Source: Kappaphycus alvarezii (lineage: Eukaryota > Rhodophyta > Florideophyceae > Gigartinales > Solieriaceae). From it: a stretch of DNA of 64,000 nucleotides. Position 1 is the first letter of the stretch, and each line of letters opens with the position of its first letter. The notes under the pieces were generated by a model, which was not told the origin of the DNA, searched no databases, and saw only the letters and a program-made list of their open reading frames with translations. The stretch covers positions 1-64,000 of the forward strand of contig NADL03000547.1 in the NCBI GenBank assembly GCA_002205965.3. Direction: 5' to 3'. Below are positions 21,503 to 33,545 of the stretch, piece by piece. The position numbers and the translations under genes were made by a program.

Positions 21503-23632
21503 TCAAAACTTTCGATCTGCCTCACGGATCTTAAGATATATATCACGATTTAGCTTTTTTTTCGCTTGGTGGTAAGCTTGAACGAAATCAATCATTGCGA
21601 GGCGATAATTAAGAATGGCAGATACGGAAAGGATTATTGTTGTGGAGCTTTGGCGTAGCGTTGGGCAGCTATGCACTATAAACTCTTTCATGTCATCTTT
21701 GTAGCCTTGTCCAACGAAACGTGCTTTGGCCTTCTGACGGTCGGTACCTTGATTCTTTAGCGTAAGTTCAAATCTTCCACCGATAATGTTTGCCTTCCGG
21801 GGAAGAGACGAAATATTGACGACTTCCCAGACCTTGCGATCAGAAAGACCCTGAATCTCATTGCGTTTAGCTATTTCAAATGCTGCGGAGTTTGATCTTT
21901 TGTCAGCAGTAGGAATTTTCTCCATGATATACGTTAGGCTTGGAGTCTCGAAGACTTCAGTGTTTCCCTCTGTTTTGACCCGAACTTCAGCCATTATTTC
22001 TTGAACGGTTGCAAGAAATGCTGCGCCCGAGAATACTCGGTCAAAGAAGGTATCTATTTTGTCACGCTCATTATCAGACAATTTTTCCTTTCCTTTTTGG
22101 TGATCCGGATCCGTTATATACTCACGGACTCTGTCAATCGAAACACTTTTAAGTTCGTTATTGATAATGATCCAAAGATTTTTTTCATCTCCTGCAACAA
22201 CCTTGTATGGGCCTTCCCATGCTTTCAACTTTTCGCGATAGAATAGTACTTGGGATCCAATTCTAATCTCGCGGTCTGATGCAATCGGGAGGTTACGATT
22301 AAGAGCAGTGCGGATGCTGGCAGAAGCAGCAGCCTTAGACATTTCAGAGCGAGCATCTTGTAATGCTTTCATTCTCTCACGCTGCTCGGGAAGATCTGAG
22401 AATCGCAGCGGAAATTGTGGAACGATTCCAAACACGAGACGAGTGGGAGACAATCCATCTGGCCCGGCGGTGTTGTTCATGGCATGAACAGAAAGGGAAA
22501 GACAGTCATCTTTCGAAATCTTTGGGTGCTCCATTCTTACCTTACGATAAATTCGTCGGAGGAAGTCATGGTACTTTTCACCGACGCCAATAGCATTTTG
22601 GCTTTCGATACCTGAGTCCAAGCGTGTTATCTCACTCGCTTGTAGCAAGTGACGCCACCGGTCACTATCGAATTGTGGTTCACGATCAGTGTGAATTTCT
22701 TTCGAGTAACCAACGTACTTTGTAACCCATTGACGGACGTAAGCTGTCCATACGTTGTTTGCCGACTCTCCATCGAGGAATACTGCAGCACTGAACAACG
22801 TATCCTTGCAAACCATGTGTAGTACGGGCATGCTTTCCAAGTACATAAAATCCATAAGCAAAGTTCGGTTAAAGACTAAGTCTTCGCTTGGCAGTGCGAC
22901 GCGAAAACGACCAGGTTGTTTCGAAATCCTTTGACAAACATCACAAGATTCGGTAACTTTTTAAAGTGACTTAAGTGTCTCTGGTGTCGCTTGAGGATCC
23001 TTGGCCTGCTTCATCGTTTTGCATATTCTCAACGGATGCGGGTGATAAAAGTGCCGGTGGATTCTTTTTAATTTGGGCTCTGTATAAATAACTTCGTAGT
23101 TCCATTCATAGTAGGCATGGCCCAGCTTTCGACTGAGAGGTACGCTCCAGGAAGGATCTTTGCATCTGATACGATTATCCATTGTGTCTACTAGAAGCTT
23201 GTACTTATCAAGTACGTCGAGTCCTAAAAGAAGCGGTATTTCAATATCTACAACATCGAGAACGATTTTCATGTGACGGTTGTCGCCATATGGGATTCGA
23301 AATTTTGCTTTTCCGATACTTTCCTTCCTGTTTGCTCCAAATTTGTAGACCTTTGCTGCTGAAGATATGAGAGCTAGAGGGATTCCCATAAGGCGGTAGT
23401 ATGCCTCAGCTTGACTCTTCCCTACTACGGATCTCTGAGCCCCAGTATCCAAGCAGACTCTATTGAACCTTTCAATGCGTTTTGGGGCCGAAGGAGAAGT
23501 AAGTTTGATTGTAGCGCCACCTACAGATTTTTCATCATTTGTGTCACGGACATAATTAACAAGTGCATCGAATAGATCAAAAGTCTGTTTTTTCTTCTTC
23601 AACTTCATCGTTAACATATACATCTGTTTCAT
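21503..23632 (-). pseudogene. pol: Copia protease, integrase and N-terminal reverse transcriptase
   Basis: One frame, interrupted by a TAA at 22961-22963. Protease: C-L-D-T-G-A-Q (retropepsin D-T-G) near 23455. The integrase zinc segment has an H...H part before the stop and C-D-V-C after it. The integrase core has D in L-M-D-F-M-Y-L, D in H-T-D-R-E-P-Q-F and E in G-V-G-E-K-Y-H, giving the D,D,E triad. RT begins with V-W-E-V-V and includes A-K-A-R-F-V-G-Q-G-Y and M-I-D-F-V-Q-A-Y. The frame starts by overlapping the 3' end of gag by about 55 bases in the +1 frame. Confidence 0.88.
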
Positions 23633-25034
23633 CTGGTACTTCTTGACTCATTTCCTGTTTTGCTTTACTAACAGAGTCGAGCTGTTGACATAATTCAAAC
23701 AATACAACATGAGCATTTTGGGTGTTTCCATTTCTCTTCGACATGTACTCCATTTTTCGACGAGTGGCTTTAGCAAGGTCAATCTTATGCGGAAATGAAC
23801 TTAGCATATGGTCAGGGGAATCACAATTGAAACATCCCATGACCGAAAGTGGTCCAAATGGATCCTTCCTACTGCGGTAACTACGTGTATCACCGACACC
23901 ACGATGTCGGTTAGCGTAGCGACCAGGTCCTTGATAGAGTATCCCAGGGACCTTTTCGTCCTCATCTGAAGTAGTACGTGACCTAATTGCAACTTTATCT
24001 CTCATGTTTGCCAATTTGGCTTCCCTAGATAGATGCGAGTGTCCTTCAAGTTCTCCATAGAGTTGCTGAAATGAGAGTCCATGGGTAGCGACGGTACTTA
24101 ACGGGTCCGTTGCCCATGCAAAACCGACGGTAGCATTACGAAGAAAATAAATCTTGTGTGCTTCACTCCTGTGCAAAACAGGAATTTGCGGTGAAAGCTT
24201 TGTTATCAGCTTGTACAGTTTTTCAAGTGCTGGAAGCTCATTAAGGCCTTCAGAAGTATACTTAGATAACCTAAGTCCACAGAGATAGTTCTTCACTCGA
24301 TTTTGACGAATCACGGAGTTGTATTCATTACTAATGAGGTTTATGGCCTCAGTAAACGAATTAACTTCGTTATAAATTCAATCCAAGTAAAATCTCTTAG
24401 CATCACCACGTAGAAAGTTATGAAGGTATTGCTTCTTCTGCACAGTGCTGAGACCATAGTCACGAGCGACTTGTTGGTACTCGGCAACATATTCCATCCA
24501 TGACTCACCAAGGTCTCCCGAGAATTTTTGGTCCTTGTCACGGAATCTTGAGCCCATGTAGTACGCCAATTTGTCCTGATGCGTGGGGACGGATGTAGCA
24601 AGAGATTGTCCATCTTCGGTGGCTGATTGTTCCTGACCTCTTCGGGTTGTACGACGACCTGATTTCATTATGTCCTTTGTTATTTCTTCTGCAGCTAACT
24701 TGTCTTCGTCTTCGGTATAGAGATTAGCGGCTAGCTGGCGGATAACACGACGAGAACTATGCGGCGGCATATTTTCTCCACGGTCATTCAACCAGTCACA
24801 AAGTGCTTTATAAGCAATAGGCAGAGCTTTTATGGCAGGAGAGAACAATACAGCAAGTGGAAAAAGTTTGGCAACCTCATCCGCTACTTGAGGTCCAGTC
24901 ATAGACCGAGCGGAGACACGATTCTCTAGTAATTGAATTGAGTTAATGAATCCAAAAACCTCTTGAGAGACATTTTCCAGTGCTATCTGAGACAAAAACA
25001 AGTCCGATAGATTGGCAGTGCTTCCTTGTTCCAT
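23577..25034 (-). pseudogene. gag: Copia gag with zinc knuckle, one in-frame TGA
   Basis: The ATG at about 25034 (M-E-Q-G-S) opens a frame that would run 485 codons to 23577 except for a TGA at 24378-24380 (F-Y-L-D-stop-I-Y-N). The nucleocapsid-type knuckle reads C-F-N-C-D-S-P-D-H-M-L-S-S-F, so the last Cys of the C-x2-C-x4-H-x4-C pattern is Phe. The tail is acidic (D-E-V-E-E-E-K). A protein-like, helix-rich capsid region precedes the knuckle. Confidence 0.85.
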
Positions 25035-25222
25035 GTTGATCACTGACCTAGAAATTAGGATAACTTTTGACTTGTTTCCAACAGAAATTTAGTGTGTGAG
25101 CAATAATACTCTGGTTCATCGTTGACGAAGGGATTTTCAGGATTTTGTTCAGTGGAGTAGTATGCAGTTGTAAGAAAAAAGTGTGGAATAAAACTGAGGA
25201 CACTGTGAGGATAATTCGCGAA

Positions 25223-25682
25223 TGTAGTATCGCAGCGCAAAGGTATGACACGTGTAGCACGCAGCAAGGTTGCTGGTGGAAGTCTACTGTAAGCCCTACA
25301 AGCCGAGCTTACAAAGTCTGACATAACTACTGACCGTTGTGCTCGACGGGTTGGCTTCCCCTTATTGCGGCAAGAACGAGTGTTTACTTCTTCTCTCTGA
25401 TGGCTGATGATTCCTGTCTTGGACTTGCTCCGCTACTCGGTACAAAAGCCTTTACATAGACTTTTTTGTAGCCCGTCTGCACTGTATTTGGAAGTACAGT
25501 ACAGTACAATATAGAACTAGTTCACCATAAAAATTAAATCTAATGGCTACAGTAGAATTTGGTACTAGATTAATACAATAAAATATCTAAGCGTTCCTGC
25601 TGAGCTGTCAAGGGTGCTGCGCTGTCACAGCAAAACGTTTGCCTGCTGCGCTGGCACTTTCGCACACCCTTTCTGTATAACA
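25223..25682 (-). repeat. Copia 5' LTR
   Basis: 460-bp partner of 19894-20354. On the coding (minus) strand the internal region begins TTCGCGAATTATCC; this is where a primer binding site should lie, but it does not start with TGG, so the primer is unclear. Confidence 0.93.
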
Positions 25683-26065
25683 CTACCATATGTATAACCC
25701 TGGGTGTTGCGAGACTACATTTTTTTTGAGTCCTTCATTACATTTGCGAGCAAACAGGCCGATCCCGTGTGCATAAAGTCTGTGCTATTCTCTTACGCAA
25801 CAAACCACTCTGTACTGTGAAAACTAGAACTAAAGTTCGGGACGCCTACAGATACAGAAACGCTCTCGTCATTGCACTAGACAGGCAACATTGTCTGTCT
25901 CGAGATTGATCTTTAAAGAAACTAGTACATTATTGTGAGGAAAAACGAGATGTCTCTTATATAATACCTCTTCCGTAAGAGGGATGAAAAAGCTGTGAGA
26001 ACCAAACCAAAACAACAGTCCAGGACCGAAAAAACCTGCTGTACAGCAGTTCCTTATAACCGTAG

Positions 26066-26338
26066 CATCATTCTGCCAGAATCATTGACTCGGAGGGCAC
26101 GAGAAACCCAATCGAACCGAATGCGGCTGCACACTGTCCAAAAATCTATGAGGAAGCGGAGGCATGTATCCTCGAGTTTGTCCAACGGCACCACATCTAC
26201 CTCCCTGACGGAGATGGCGGCGTCCCGGAAGTATTCACGCCAGCCAGTCTCGCTGCAAAGCCCGATAATGCACATTGCAATTTAAATCGAGACTGGTACG
26301 AGTTAGCAGCAAATTTCGTTTTGAAAGATGGACAATGA
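26066..26338 (+). pseudogene. Coding-like relic, unknown
   Basis: A 90-codon open frame without an ATG start. It has balanced, protein-like composition, including A-E-A-C-I-L-E-F-V-Q-R-H and Y-L-P-D-G-D-G-G-V-P-E-V-F-T. The reading continues past a TGA as T-N-V-D-I-W-R-R-I-R-H-R-E-Y-L. It looks like the remains of a host or transposon protein, but no family is recognised. Confidence 0.25.
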
Positions 26339-27739
26339 AAGACACATGAAAACTCCACGACGCACACGAACGTTGATATCTGGCGAAGGATCCGCCATCG
26401 AGAGTACCTAAAAACGCCAGCTGTAGCATTTCTCACTGGAACTACCCCAAGCGGAATAGAATAAGATTTGGAACACCGTTATGGACCTCGCATTACATTC
26501 TACCGTGATGCATGGGAGTAAAGTCATAGGTAATCGTGTACATATAAGTTGCGGTTGGTTGTCGTTAGAGGTCCAGAGATGGAGAAACTAGAGTAGCGTC
26601 TGGTGCCTTTGCTGTAGCAATTGCTGAATTTTATTGGATGCGGATTAGGGGATTGGAGAAATCGTGATTACTTTTACATATTGGCAAGGTCCATGGAATT
26701 ATTTGACCGATATTTACAAAAAAATAGCTGAAAGTAAATATAGATGAGTAGAATTTTGTCCCTGGGTTATACACAAATTAATCTATTGATAATATGTTGG
26801 GGAACACATAACATTCGGTCAAAAACCAGACATTTCAGTGATAGGACAACTGAAAAGGTTCTAAAATCGTTGCTGTTAGTATAAAAAAAGTTATTCACAT
26901 CTATTAGGAGTTCAGCTACCAACTTAAGTTTTCCAGGAGAAGAATAATATGATAAACTAAACATTGATCCTGCAAGTACACTTACTGTAGATCATAAAAG
27001 AAACTGCCAAAAGTAAAAGAGGAGACCTTTTGGGTTTTATAGGGAAGAGAAAGGGGTTGACTGGGAAGGAGACAGGATAGAGTAGGTTTAGGAGTAGGGG
27101 AGGGGGGTCGCCAGGTCGACGCAACCTCCTGAGAGTTGCACAACTGACTCGGGTGCTACCTATATAAAACACCCGAGCGGCTATGGCTGAGAACTGTCGG
27201 TACAGTAGTGAGCTTACTGTACACTACTGTACTCGACCTTGAAAAATGATTAAAACTACTACGTAAAAATATAGAAAGTACAGTACGTTACCCAAAAAAA
27301 TCGTCATAGATAGTACTAGAAACACACAAAAATCACCTTCCAGTCACTGCCATCAACAGGGTTGTTTTAAGAGTGAGCTTACGCAAAAACAGAATTCTGA
27401 AAGGTCTTCAGAAAGACGTAGTATGATAAATTTCTGAAAAGTATTTCTGAAATTATTTTCTGAAATTTGAAAACGTGTTTACGCATGGACAAATGGGAAT
27501 GCACCATGTTTTTTCCTCACAACCATTTCTCACGGGTCTTCACTAACTGGTCACATTTCAGCAATTTACCTCAAGACTTCATTCCAGAATTCTGCAATTG
27601 AATCACAGACTGTAATTCTATTGCTGAAATTTGGCAGTTTAAGTTACGAATTCTTTGTGCGTAAGCTCTCTAATGTATGGATGAACTGGTTGGTTTTCCT
27701 CATGCCGTAAACTAAAAATGAAAACCTACAATATACCGT

Positions 27740-27950
27740 AGGCTGCGCTGGTGCTGCATCCCGTCACTGTGAAATCGGCGAATATATGGCGTGGAGGCAG
27801 CATTGCTGGCGTAAATTTCATTTTGTAGGTGCAGTTATTACAGTGGGGTGGCGTGGCACAGGTCTGCAAGTACTGTACTGTGCACGGCCTGAAAAAGTCC
27901 GTAGCCCTAGAAAAAGCGAAGTATAACTTTCTTTGTTGTGTGATAAGTAC
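27740..27950 (-). repeat. Dispersed ~200-bp repeat, copy 1 (inverted relative to copies 2 and 3)
   Basis: Reverse complement of the repeat found twice at 33.1-33.5 kb. Shared landmarks on the plus strand here: GGCTGCGCTGGT, GAATATATGG, GGCAGCATTGCTGG, TTTTGTAGGTGCAG, GGTGGCGTGGCACAG. It has no coding capacity, and a MITE or SINE is the likely class. Confidence 0.7.
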
Positions 27951-28209
27951 TCTTCAATGTCTCAACTGCTAGAAAAAGTTGAGCTGCACATTCCGACATG
28001 CAGCCACTTCCTCGATTAAAGTCACAGTATGTCGTAGTTTTTATATTTTAATGGAATAGTTACGACAGCTTTTCTTCTTGGGGATGTAGTTAGTGTAACA
28101 GAGACACGCTCAGGACGCTTTACTATGAAATTTGATTCATGCTATGAGTCATGCTTTCGGGGGTTAAAGTAAAGTCACCTTAACTATACTCTAGTTCTAT
28201 CAACTTTCG

Positions 28210-29565
28210 CTGCTACAAATTCTGTGCCATGGCTCGTTGCATGGGTAAAACAACAGAGTACTCCGGGAACACCTCTCAAGCCCTTCGATTGAATGAGGGA
28301 AAGAACTCTCTTACAAACCTTGCAGTGCTTAGATACCGTCGCCAATTCCCAAAAATCTCAAGAGCTTCCCTTGCTCGGGATAAAGAAACACATGCGGCTC
28401 CCTATCATCTCAGAAGTTTGTTGAAATCCCTTCGATTGGATTCTGGGAACTCTAGGCCTCCGCGGGTGAGGACCTAACCATAGAGAGAAAGACGACATTA
28501 AATTGAGACCCTTTGCAGGAATCAAAGGTAATAACAGTCACTTTTTTGTCCGATCCCTCTCTCACTAATCTACTATAAAATTCCGATGGCTACTTTATAT
28601 AAGGCATCGCAACTGCAAAATTTGCCGCCCTCATTCTCTTTTCCCTCTTTTTGATCATAGAAACTATAATTTTCGCTTCGAAGGGGTTTGAGTACCCAGC
28701 CCCTGAGAATACGTTCTCGGTGGAGGTTTTTGCTGTTTATTTCGTATCTAGAAGTTTCACAACTCAAAATTGAACTCCCATGAACCAAAGATGACTTGAA
28801 TAATTGAAACGATTCCAACGATTATCGCTAGATCTCCGACTATTCTTGACCTTTCCGTTGTAAAACAAATTACTGACCAGGGTTCAAATTTGTTCCCCAT
28901 TTTTCTTCTGCTCATTCAGAAAGAAAGAAATTAGAGGATTAAGCTTTCTTATGCAGCCAACTTCCTTAAGATTGACCTTGCCCTCTGACAAGGTATTAGA
29001 CAGTGCATGTATTCCCCTCTGTATGAAGTGCACACGGGTTTTCAAATGTCTTAATCATAGCTTAAAATTTGATTTCGTGAGAGGGCTCTTCCGTTGCGGC
29101 TCTCCAACGAAAACAAGGGTTTTTCCAAATAGAAGAAGGCCAGTAGAAGAAATAGCTGTGTTTATGTTCCAGCAGTATCCCAGTATTTCATGAAGATATC
29201 ATCTACTGCGGCGTTGTTAAAACTCAAAATCAAAACCGACCCGTGACGAGGTCTGGTGTAGTAAAATCGGGGGTCCTGTCATCCAGCACGGCCTTTTTGG
29301 CGGTGATACGGATTAGTATATTCGAAATGTGACTATTACCTGTTCCAGGTGGACCTTGGCAGAAAATAATCCTATTACTCAAACCTGAGAATGAAGAACC
29401 GTTGATTTCACGCCTGGCCAGAAAAGTTTCCAACATGCTTAGCGGAATGCAGCAAAGTAATTCCCACATGAAAGCCCAGGATACCGAAACAGCGAACTGG
29501 GACTCATTAAATGTCACAGAATATTTGAATGTGAACATCATGACCGAGCACCTAGCCTTTTCCAA
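28210..29565 (-). pseudogene. Decayed superfamily 1 (UPF1/SEN1-like) helicase core
   Basis: Read from 29565 downwards in shifting frames, the conserved helicase motifs appear in correct order. Q-motif-like: F-N-E-S-Q-F-A-V. Walker A: C-Q-G-P-P-G-T-G-N-S near 29340. Motif Ia: F-N-N-A-A-V-D-D-I near 29205. Motif II/III region: L-V-F-V-G-E-P-Q-R near 29100. Motif IV region: S-R-Y-E-I near 28740. Motif V: I-T-F-D-S-C-K-G-S-Q-F-N-V-V-F-L-S near 28510. Motif VI: V-S-L-S-R-A-R-E-A-L-E-I-F-G-N near 28370. These enzymes unwind RNA or DNA using ATP. The essential Walker A lysine is Asn here, and several stops and frame changes interrupt the gene, so it is dead. Confidence 0.82.
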
Positions 29566-29896
29566 TAAATCATTGACATATACAGCGAAATTCTACGAAG
29601 TTGGTTGAACAGCCGAGAGCCTCTGCACTGGAAATTTCTGCAAATCTTTTAGCTTGGCAACAGAGTGAGCTGATAGAAGAAAATATTGGTCTTTATCGAC
29701 CAATTCTTTGCCAATCGCCCGATCAGGGAACCCTGCGCGAAGTGTGGGAAAAACATAGTGCAAACTGAACACTGCGGCTTAAAAACATGTTAAAACCTTG
29801 TATTTCACTCCATAATTTGGAAATATTGACAATGTAGTCAGTGTTGTCGAATAAATCCAAGCCAGTGGAGAAATATTCGCTCTTATTCGAATCATC

Positions 29897-32402
29897 TCAA
29901 ACCAACAGATTCAAATCGCTGATATTATTACCAGCCCGATCAATAACCGCCTGCTGGAAATGATCAGAATTACCAGTAAAGAATCCATACAGCGAACCTC
30001 TCGGACGTTCTTTTTCGAAAAGCCGCAACTTAACTACAAAATACGAGTCGAAAACTGCAGGACTAACGCTTTGAGAAGTAGTAGAGGTAGATGTTACTCT
30101 TGTGCTCTCCAAAGACACAGAAGCCGTGACCGATGGGAGGCGTATGTATCTACTTAGTACACCGCTATCCTCAAGCATTGGGAGGGGGAGTACCACTGAA
30201 CCAAAGCTATCATTCTTATCTGCTTCTTGGCGAGTCCATACTATCAGGTTTATGTACCCGTATACCTCAAGTTGCTCGACAATTCCGCACCAGTACACAA
30301 GCTCATCTCCACTTTTCAATCCCTCTGGTCCAATTAATGTATCCTCCATCGGCACGAAGGAATAAATAGGGAGTAACACAAAAGAGCAGTCATCGACGAG
30401 ACTCATACATACTTCAGCAATTACCTGTGATCCAGATACCATGCAGTAGTCGAGGTCCCTTGTCGCCCTATTAGACACCTAACCCAAGCACTTGACCCTC
30501 AAAACTTAAGAAATGGAGATACCAAGTTGTAGCAGTACATTTGGGCCGAAATTTTCGGCAACGTTTTGCTGAATCACTGATTGGAAAATACTGATGCGGT
30601 ATTAAGTATGACATAGATGAGGTAGCAAAAGTTCGTCATGATGTTTAAAGACGACTCTGCGAGGCTAAAAAACCAAAGAGGTTGCCCTGTCATTATATTA
30701 AGTGCGTAGTTTCTTAAATCGTCTTCTGTGTTCGCTGCACCACACTGTAACCGAACTTCTTGAACTTAATCACGATTTTCACCTTCTTTTCTGTTTCATT
30801 CACGTTGAAGATCGGGTTGCTGCGCTGAACTATCTTCAGTATTCCATTCATGCGATTGCGTGGGTACACGGCTAGGGGGGGGAAAAGAGAGAAGAATCGA
30901 TTGTGGGTACGTCGCTGCTAGTGCCATTGACGGCTGCCTAAAGTCTGTTTCCCATTATATACAGTTCTCAGAGCCCCTTCGTACCCCGAAAATCTTATTC
31001 TCCCTTGCAAATCCATGGAATTCTTAGACCGTCTCACGAAACGCGCTAAATCCAGGGAAATTTCATGCAATGGGTTAAGGTGCTCGATGAAGGCCTTTTA
31101 ACGACACGTTCAATGTCCAGCTTTGAGACAGCGAATCCAAACCAAAGGAAAATGTTCATGTGACAATAATAGTACCAAGAGAGGTAATAAATTGAAGATA
31201 ACTCCCCAAGACACACTGCCGGATGAACTTTGCGACCAATTACTTGCAACCGATAATGACGCACCCATTATGTCGAAACGAAGTACGACAACTGAGGCTT
31301 TCTGATTGAAAAGAGTTCCAAGAGCCAGATGAAGAACAAAGAGAAATGCTTCGTTGTTAAGTTTCACCTCTGGGGCCTGCAGGATCTGGTCGTACTCATC
31401 CCATGTTATATACTGTTGATTTTTGTCGAAATCCTCGTACTTCAAAGTCGTTATTGTTTGAGTCTGTGTTCCAGATCCAGTCACTTCGCTTCTCTTCCTC
31501 TTCATTTCTCAAGGCAGGTTTCAGAAGACCCTCCACGTCGTTGAATTCATCACAAGTACGCTTCCTTGCAGACGATGAATTGCCAGCACTGCCTTGCGGA
31601 TCATTTAGAGTGTCGGGGAAGGAACCAACCTCTCCTGGAGACGTTTGCGAGTCTTTGGCAGTAGAACAATGGCTATGTCATTATCTATATTCTCCTTGAA
31701 TCCTTCCTCTGTCGCTACTCCACCGGATGTGAAACGAGTGGGAATAGAAATTGACTTCAGCGGAACATCGGTCGACGCAGACGGAGTCGGAGCGGACGGC
31801 AAACTAGTATTTCTTTGACAGTTCCCTCCACTTTCTCTGATCTTCTTGAATGCTTTCGGACTTCTCTTTTGCCGGCCTTTTCCCTTGCTAGGCTTTCCCT
31901 CTTTACGCGGAGATTATTATTTGGGCTCAACTAACAGAATACCCTGTTCTGTATCGCCAGAATCCTCCTTCAATATTCTCCCACGCAGATTACCCCGCTT
32001 TCGTTTCGGAGGAAGGAATTACATCCCACTTACCAGTGCGCCTTTGTTGCCCTTTTTGGCTGCAATTTCAGGCTTCGGGGTCGTACAAGGTTCTGGTGCT
32101 GCTTCCGAAGGTTCGAGAAAGAGGGAAGCATTTCTGTGCGTGTTCCTGCGACGTTTTTTTGCCGTTTTCGGTTGCTTCCCTGCAGTCATTTTGCCCACCA
32201 TGACGATATTTTTCTGCGCGAAAAAAGAAGTCCGTGGATTGGAAAGACAAGGAGGTTGCGGTTCTGTGAATAATCGAAAAAGGGGGAATTCAAAGGGGAT
32301 AGGTTCGGGGAGGTGCGGTGTGATAGACTGAGGGTATTTGGCAGAAGGTTGGTGAGGGATGCTGAAAACGTTGGAGGAGTTATCTGTCGTATGAAGGTTC
32401 AC
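29897..32402 (-). pseudogene. Upstream remnants, probably the N-terminal half of the decayed helicase gene
   Basis: Protein-like minus-strand segments: 32019-32402 (basic, K-T-A-K-K-R-R-R), 31605-31802, 31110-31505 (M-K-R-K-R-S-E-V and W-D-E-Y-D-Q-I-L-Q) and 29897-30478 (the longest, 193 codons). A consensus GTAAGT donor follows K-G-N-K-G-A-L near 32030, so some breaks may be introns rather than damage. The segments lie in order upstream of the helicase core on the same strand and together would be a plausible N-terminal regulatory region, but none carries a recognised domain. The frames at 30478 and 31802 lack clear ATG starts. Confidence 0.45.
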
Positions 32403-33079
32403 GCGTTACCCTTTAAGTACTATCGGAAAGCGGCTGTTGGGTCTCAGATTGTACAAGCTGTTTTCATCAAAGCCGCAACGCTGTTGAGATGAATTTCCTG
32501 TTGGAGGGGACTCATCACACGCAATATTATCGACAGGTATAGAAAGATGTGAGGCAGTTGATCTCGTCCTTTTGAGGGAAACCGCAACTACCGAAATCGT
32601 ATGCAAAGGGGCGCTTGGCTCGGGAGGGGGACGGGAGATAGGGACGGAATTTTTTGCGTGAGAAGGGACTAGTTGACACTAGTGCGAAAAGATGTATCCA
32701 TGAGACCGAAGGAAGTGATCGAAGAGTTGCAAGAACGGACTACGGTTAATGACGGAAGTAACAGACTGGAACAGAATGTGCTACGTAAAAAATTATGTTT
32801 TGATCCGACAAATACTAAGCATTGCGATCAAAATATCCACAATAACGGGTCTAGAGTGCGATCTTCAAAAAAAAGATGTTTTAACTGAACTTCGGAAACG
32901 GCAGCTGTTCCTTTGTGGTACTTGGACAGGTAGTTTCCAACACAAGAATGGACTATTTGAAAATGGTACAGTTACATACGTTACTGATTCAGTACCGTAC
33001 AGAATAGTGTTGATTTACCTCAAAACCCGCGACCCCGAAGCCAAAAATGAACAATGAAATACGGAAACAACGGAAAATC
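32403..33079. other. Intergenic, nothing recognised
   Basis: Lies beyond the 5' end of the helicase relic. Small frames are present, but none has protein-like character on both ends or an identifiable motif. Confidence 0.4.
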
Positions 33080-33330
33080 AGCATACAAACTTGAGCTCCC
33101 CTTTTCGCAGTACATTACATGCACAACTGTGCCTTACAACCTCACTGTAATTAATGTACCTACAAAATAAATTTTAGGCCAGCAAAGCTGCCCCCCCACC
33201 ATATATTCGACCATTTCACGGTGGCATAATATAGTACCAACGCAGCCCAGATTGTAGATTCTAGCCTTTATTTTTCCTAGGTATTTAGAAGTTCGTCTTT
33301 ACATTTTTAGAACAAAAAAAGTTGTGCTTC
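33080..33330 (+). repeat. Dispersed ~200-bp repeat, copy 2
   Basis: Contains ACATTACATGCACAACTGTG, ACCTACAAAATAAATTTTAGG, CCAGCAAAGCTGCCCC and GACCATTTCACGG. It aligns with copy 3 directly and with the reverse complement of 27740-27950. Confidence 0.75.
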
Positions 33331-33545
33331 ACTTTTGTAGCACTCCCGCCCCCGTATTTGCCGAGGCTTTGCCCAATACATTACATGCAGAACTGTGCCA
33401 CGCCACCTAACTGTAATTGCTGTACCTACAAAATATATTTTAGGCCAGCAACGCTGCCCCCAAGCCATTGATGCGCCCATTTAACAGAGTCATGTTGAAG
33501 TATCAACGCAGAGAAAAGAAAACCAATAGTGATTTGCGACCCTAC
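33331..33545 (+). repeat. Dispersed ~200-bp repeat, copy 3 (tandem with copy 2)
   Basis: Shares ACATTACATGCAGAACTGTG, GTACCTACAAAATATATTTTAGG and GGCCAGCAACGCTGCCCC with copy 2, about 260 bases downstream in the same orientation. Copies 2 and 3 are separated by a GTTGTGCTTCACTTTTGTAG segment that is also matched in copy 1. Confidence 0.75.

Larger units (their letters stand above)
19889..25687 (-). mobile_element. Ty1/copia LTR retrotransposon with CTACC target-site duplication
   Basis: Two near-identical LTRs (19894-20354 and 25223-25682), each starting TG and ending CA on the plus strand, bracket 4.87 kb of internal sequence. The flanking bases CTACC occur at 19889-19893 and 25683-25687, a 5-bp duplication typical of copia integration. 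Coding order on the minus strand is gag, protease, integrase, reverse transcriptase, RNase H, which defines copia. The LTRs differ at only about eight positions by eye, so insertion is recent. Gag and pol nevertheless contain several stops and frame changes, so this copy is probably non-autonomous now. Clade within copia is uncertain. Confidence 0.95.
25688..28200. other. AT-rich stretch without a recognised gene, except two items listed separately
   Basis: Apart from a coding-like relic at 26066-26338 and a copy of a dispersed repeat at 27740-27950, I see no gene. TACTGTAC-type clusters occur near 27200-27290. Runs such as CTGAAATT near 27420-27650 recur but show no clear structure. Confidence 0.5.

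Noticed and set aside
28229-28477. Plus-strand 82-codon ATG frame as a gene
   Set aside because: The opposite strand encodes helicase motif VI and its surroundings here; the plus frame is a shadow.
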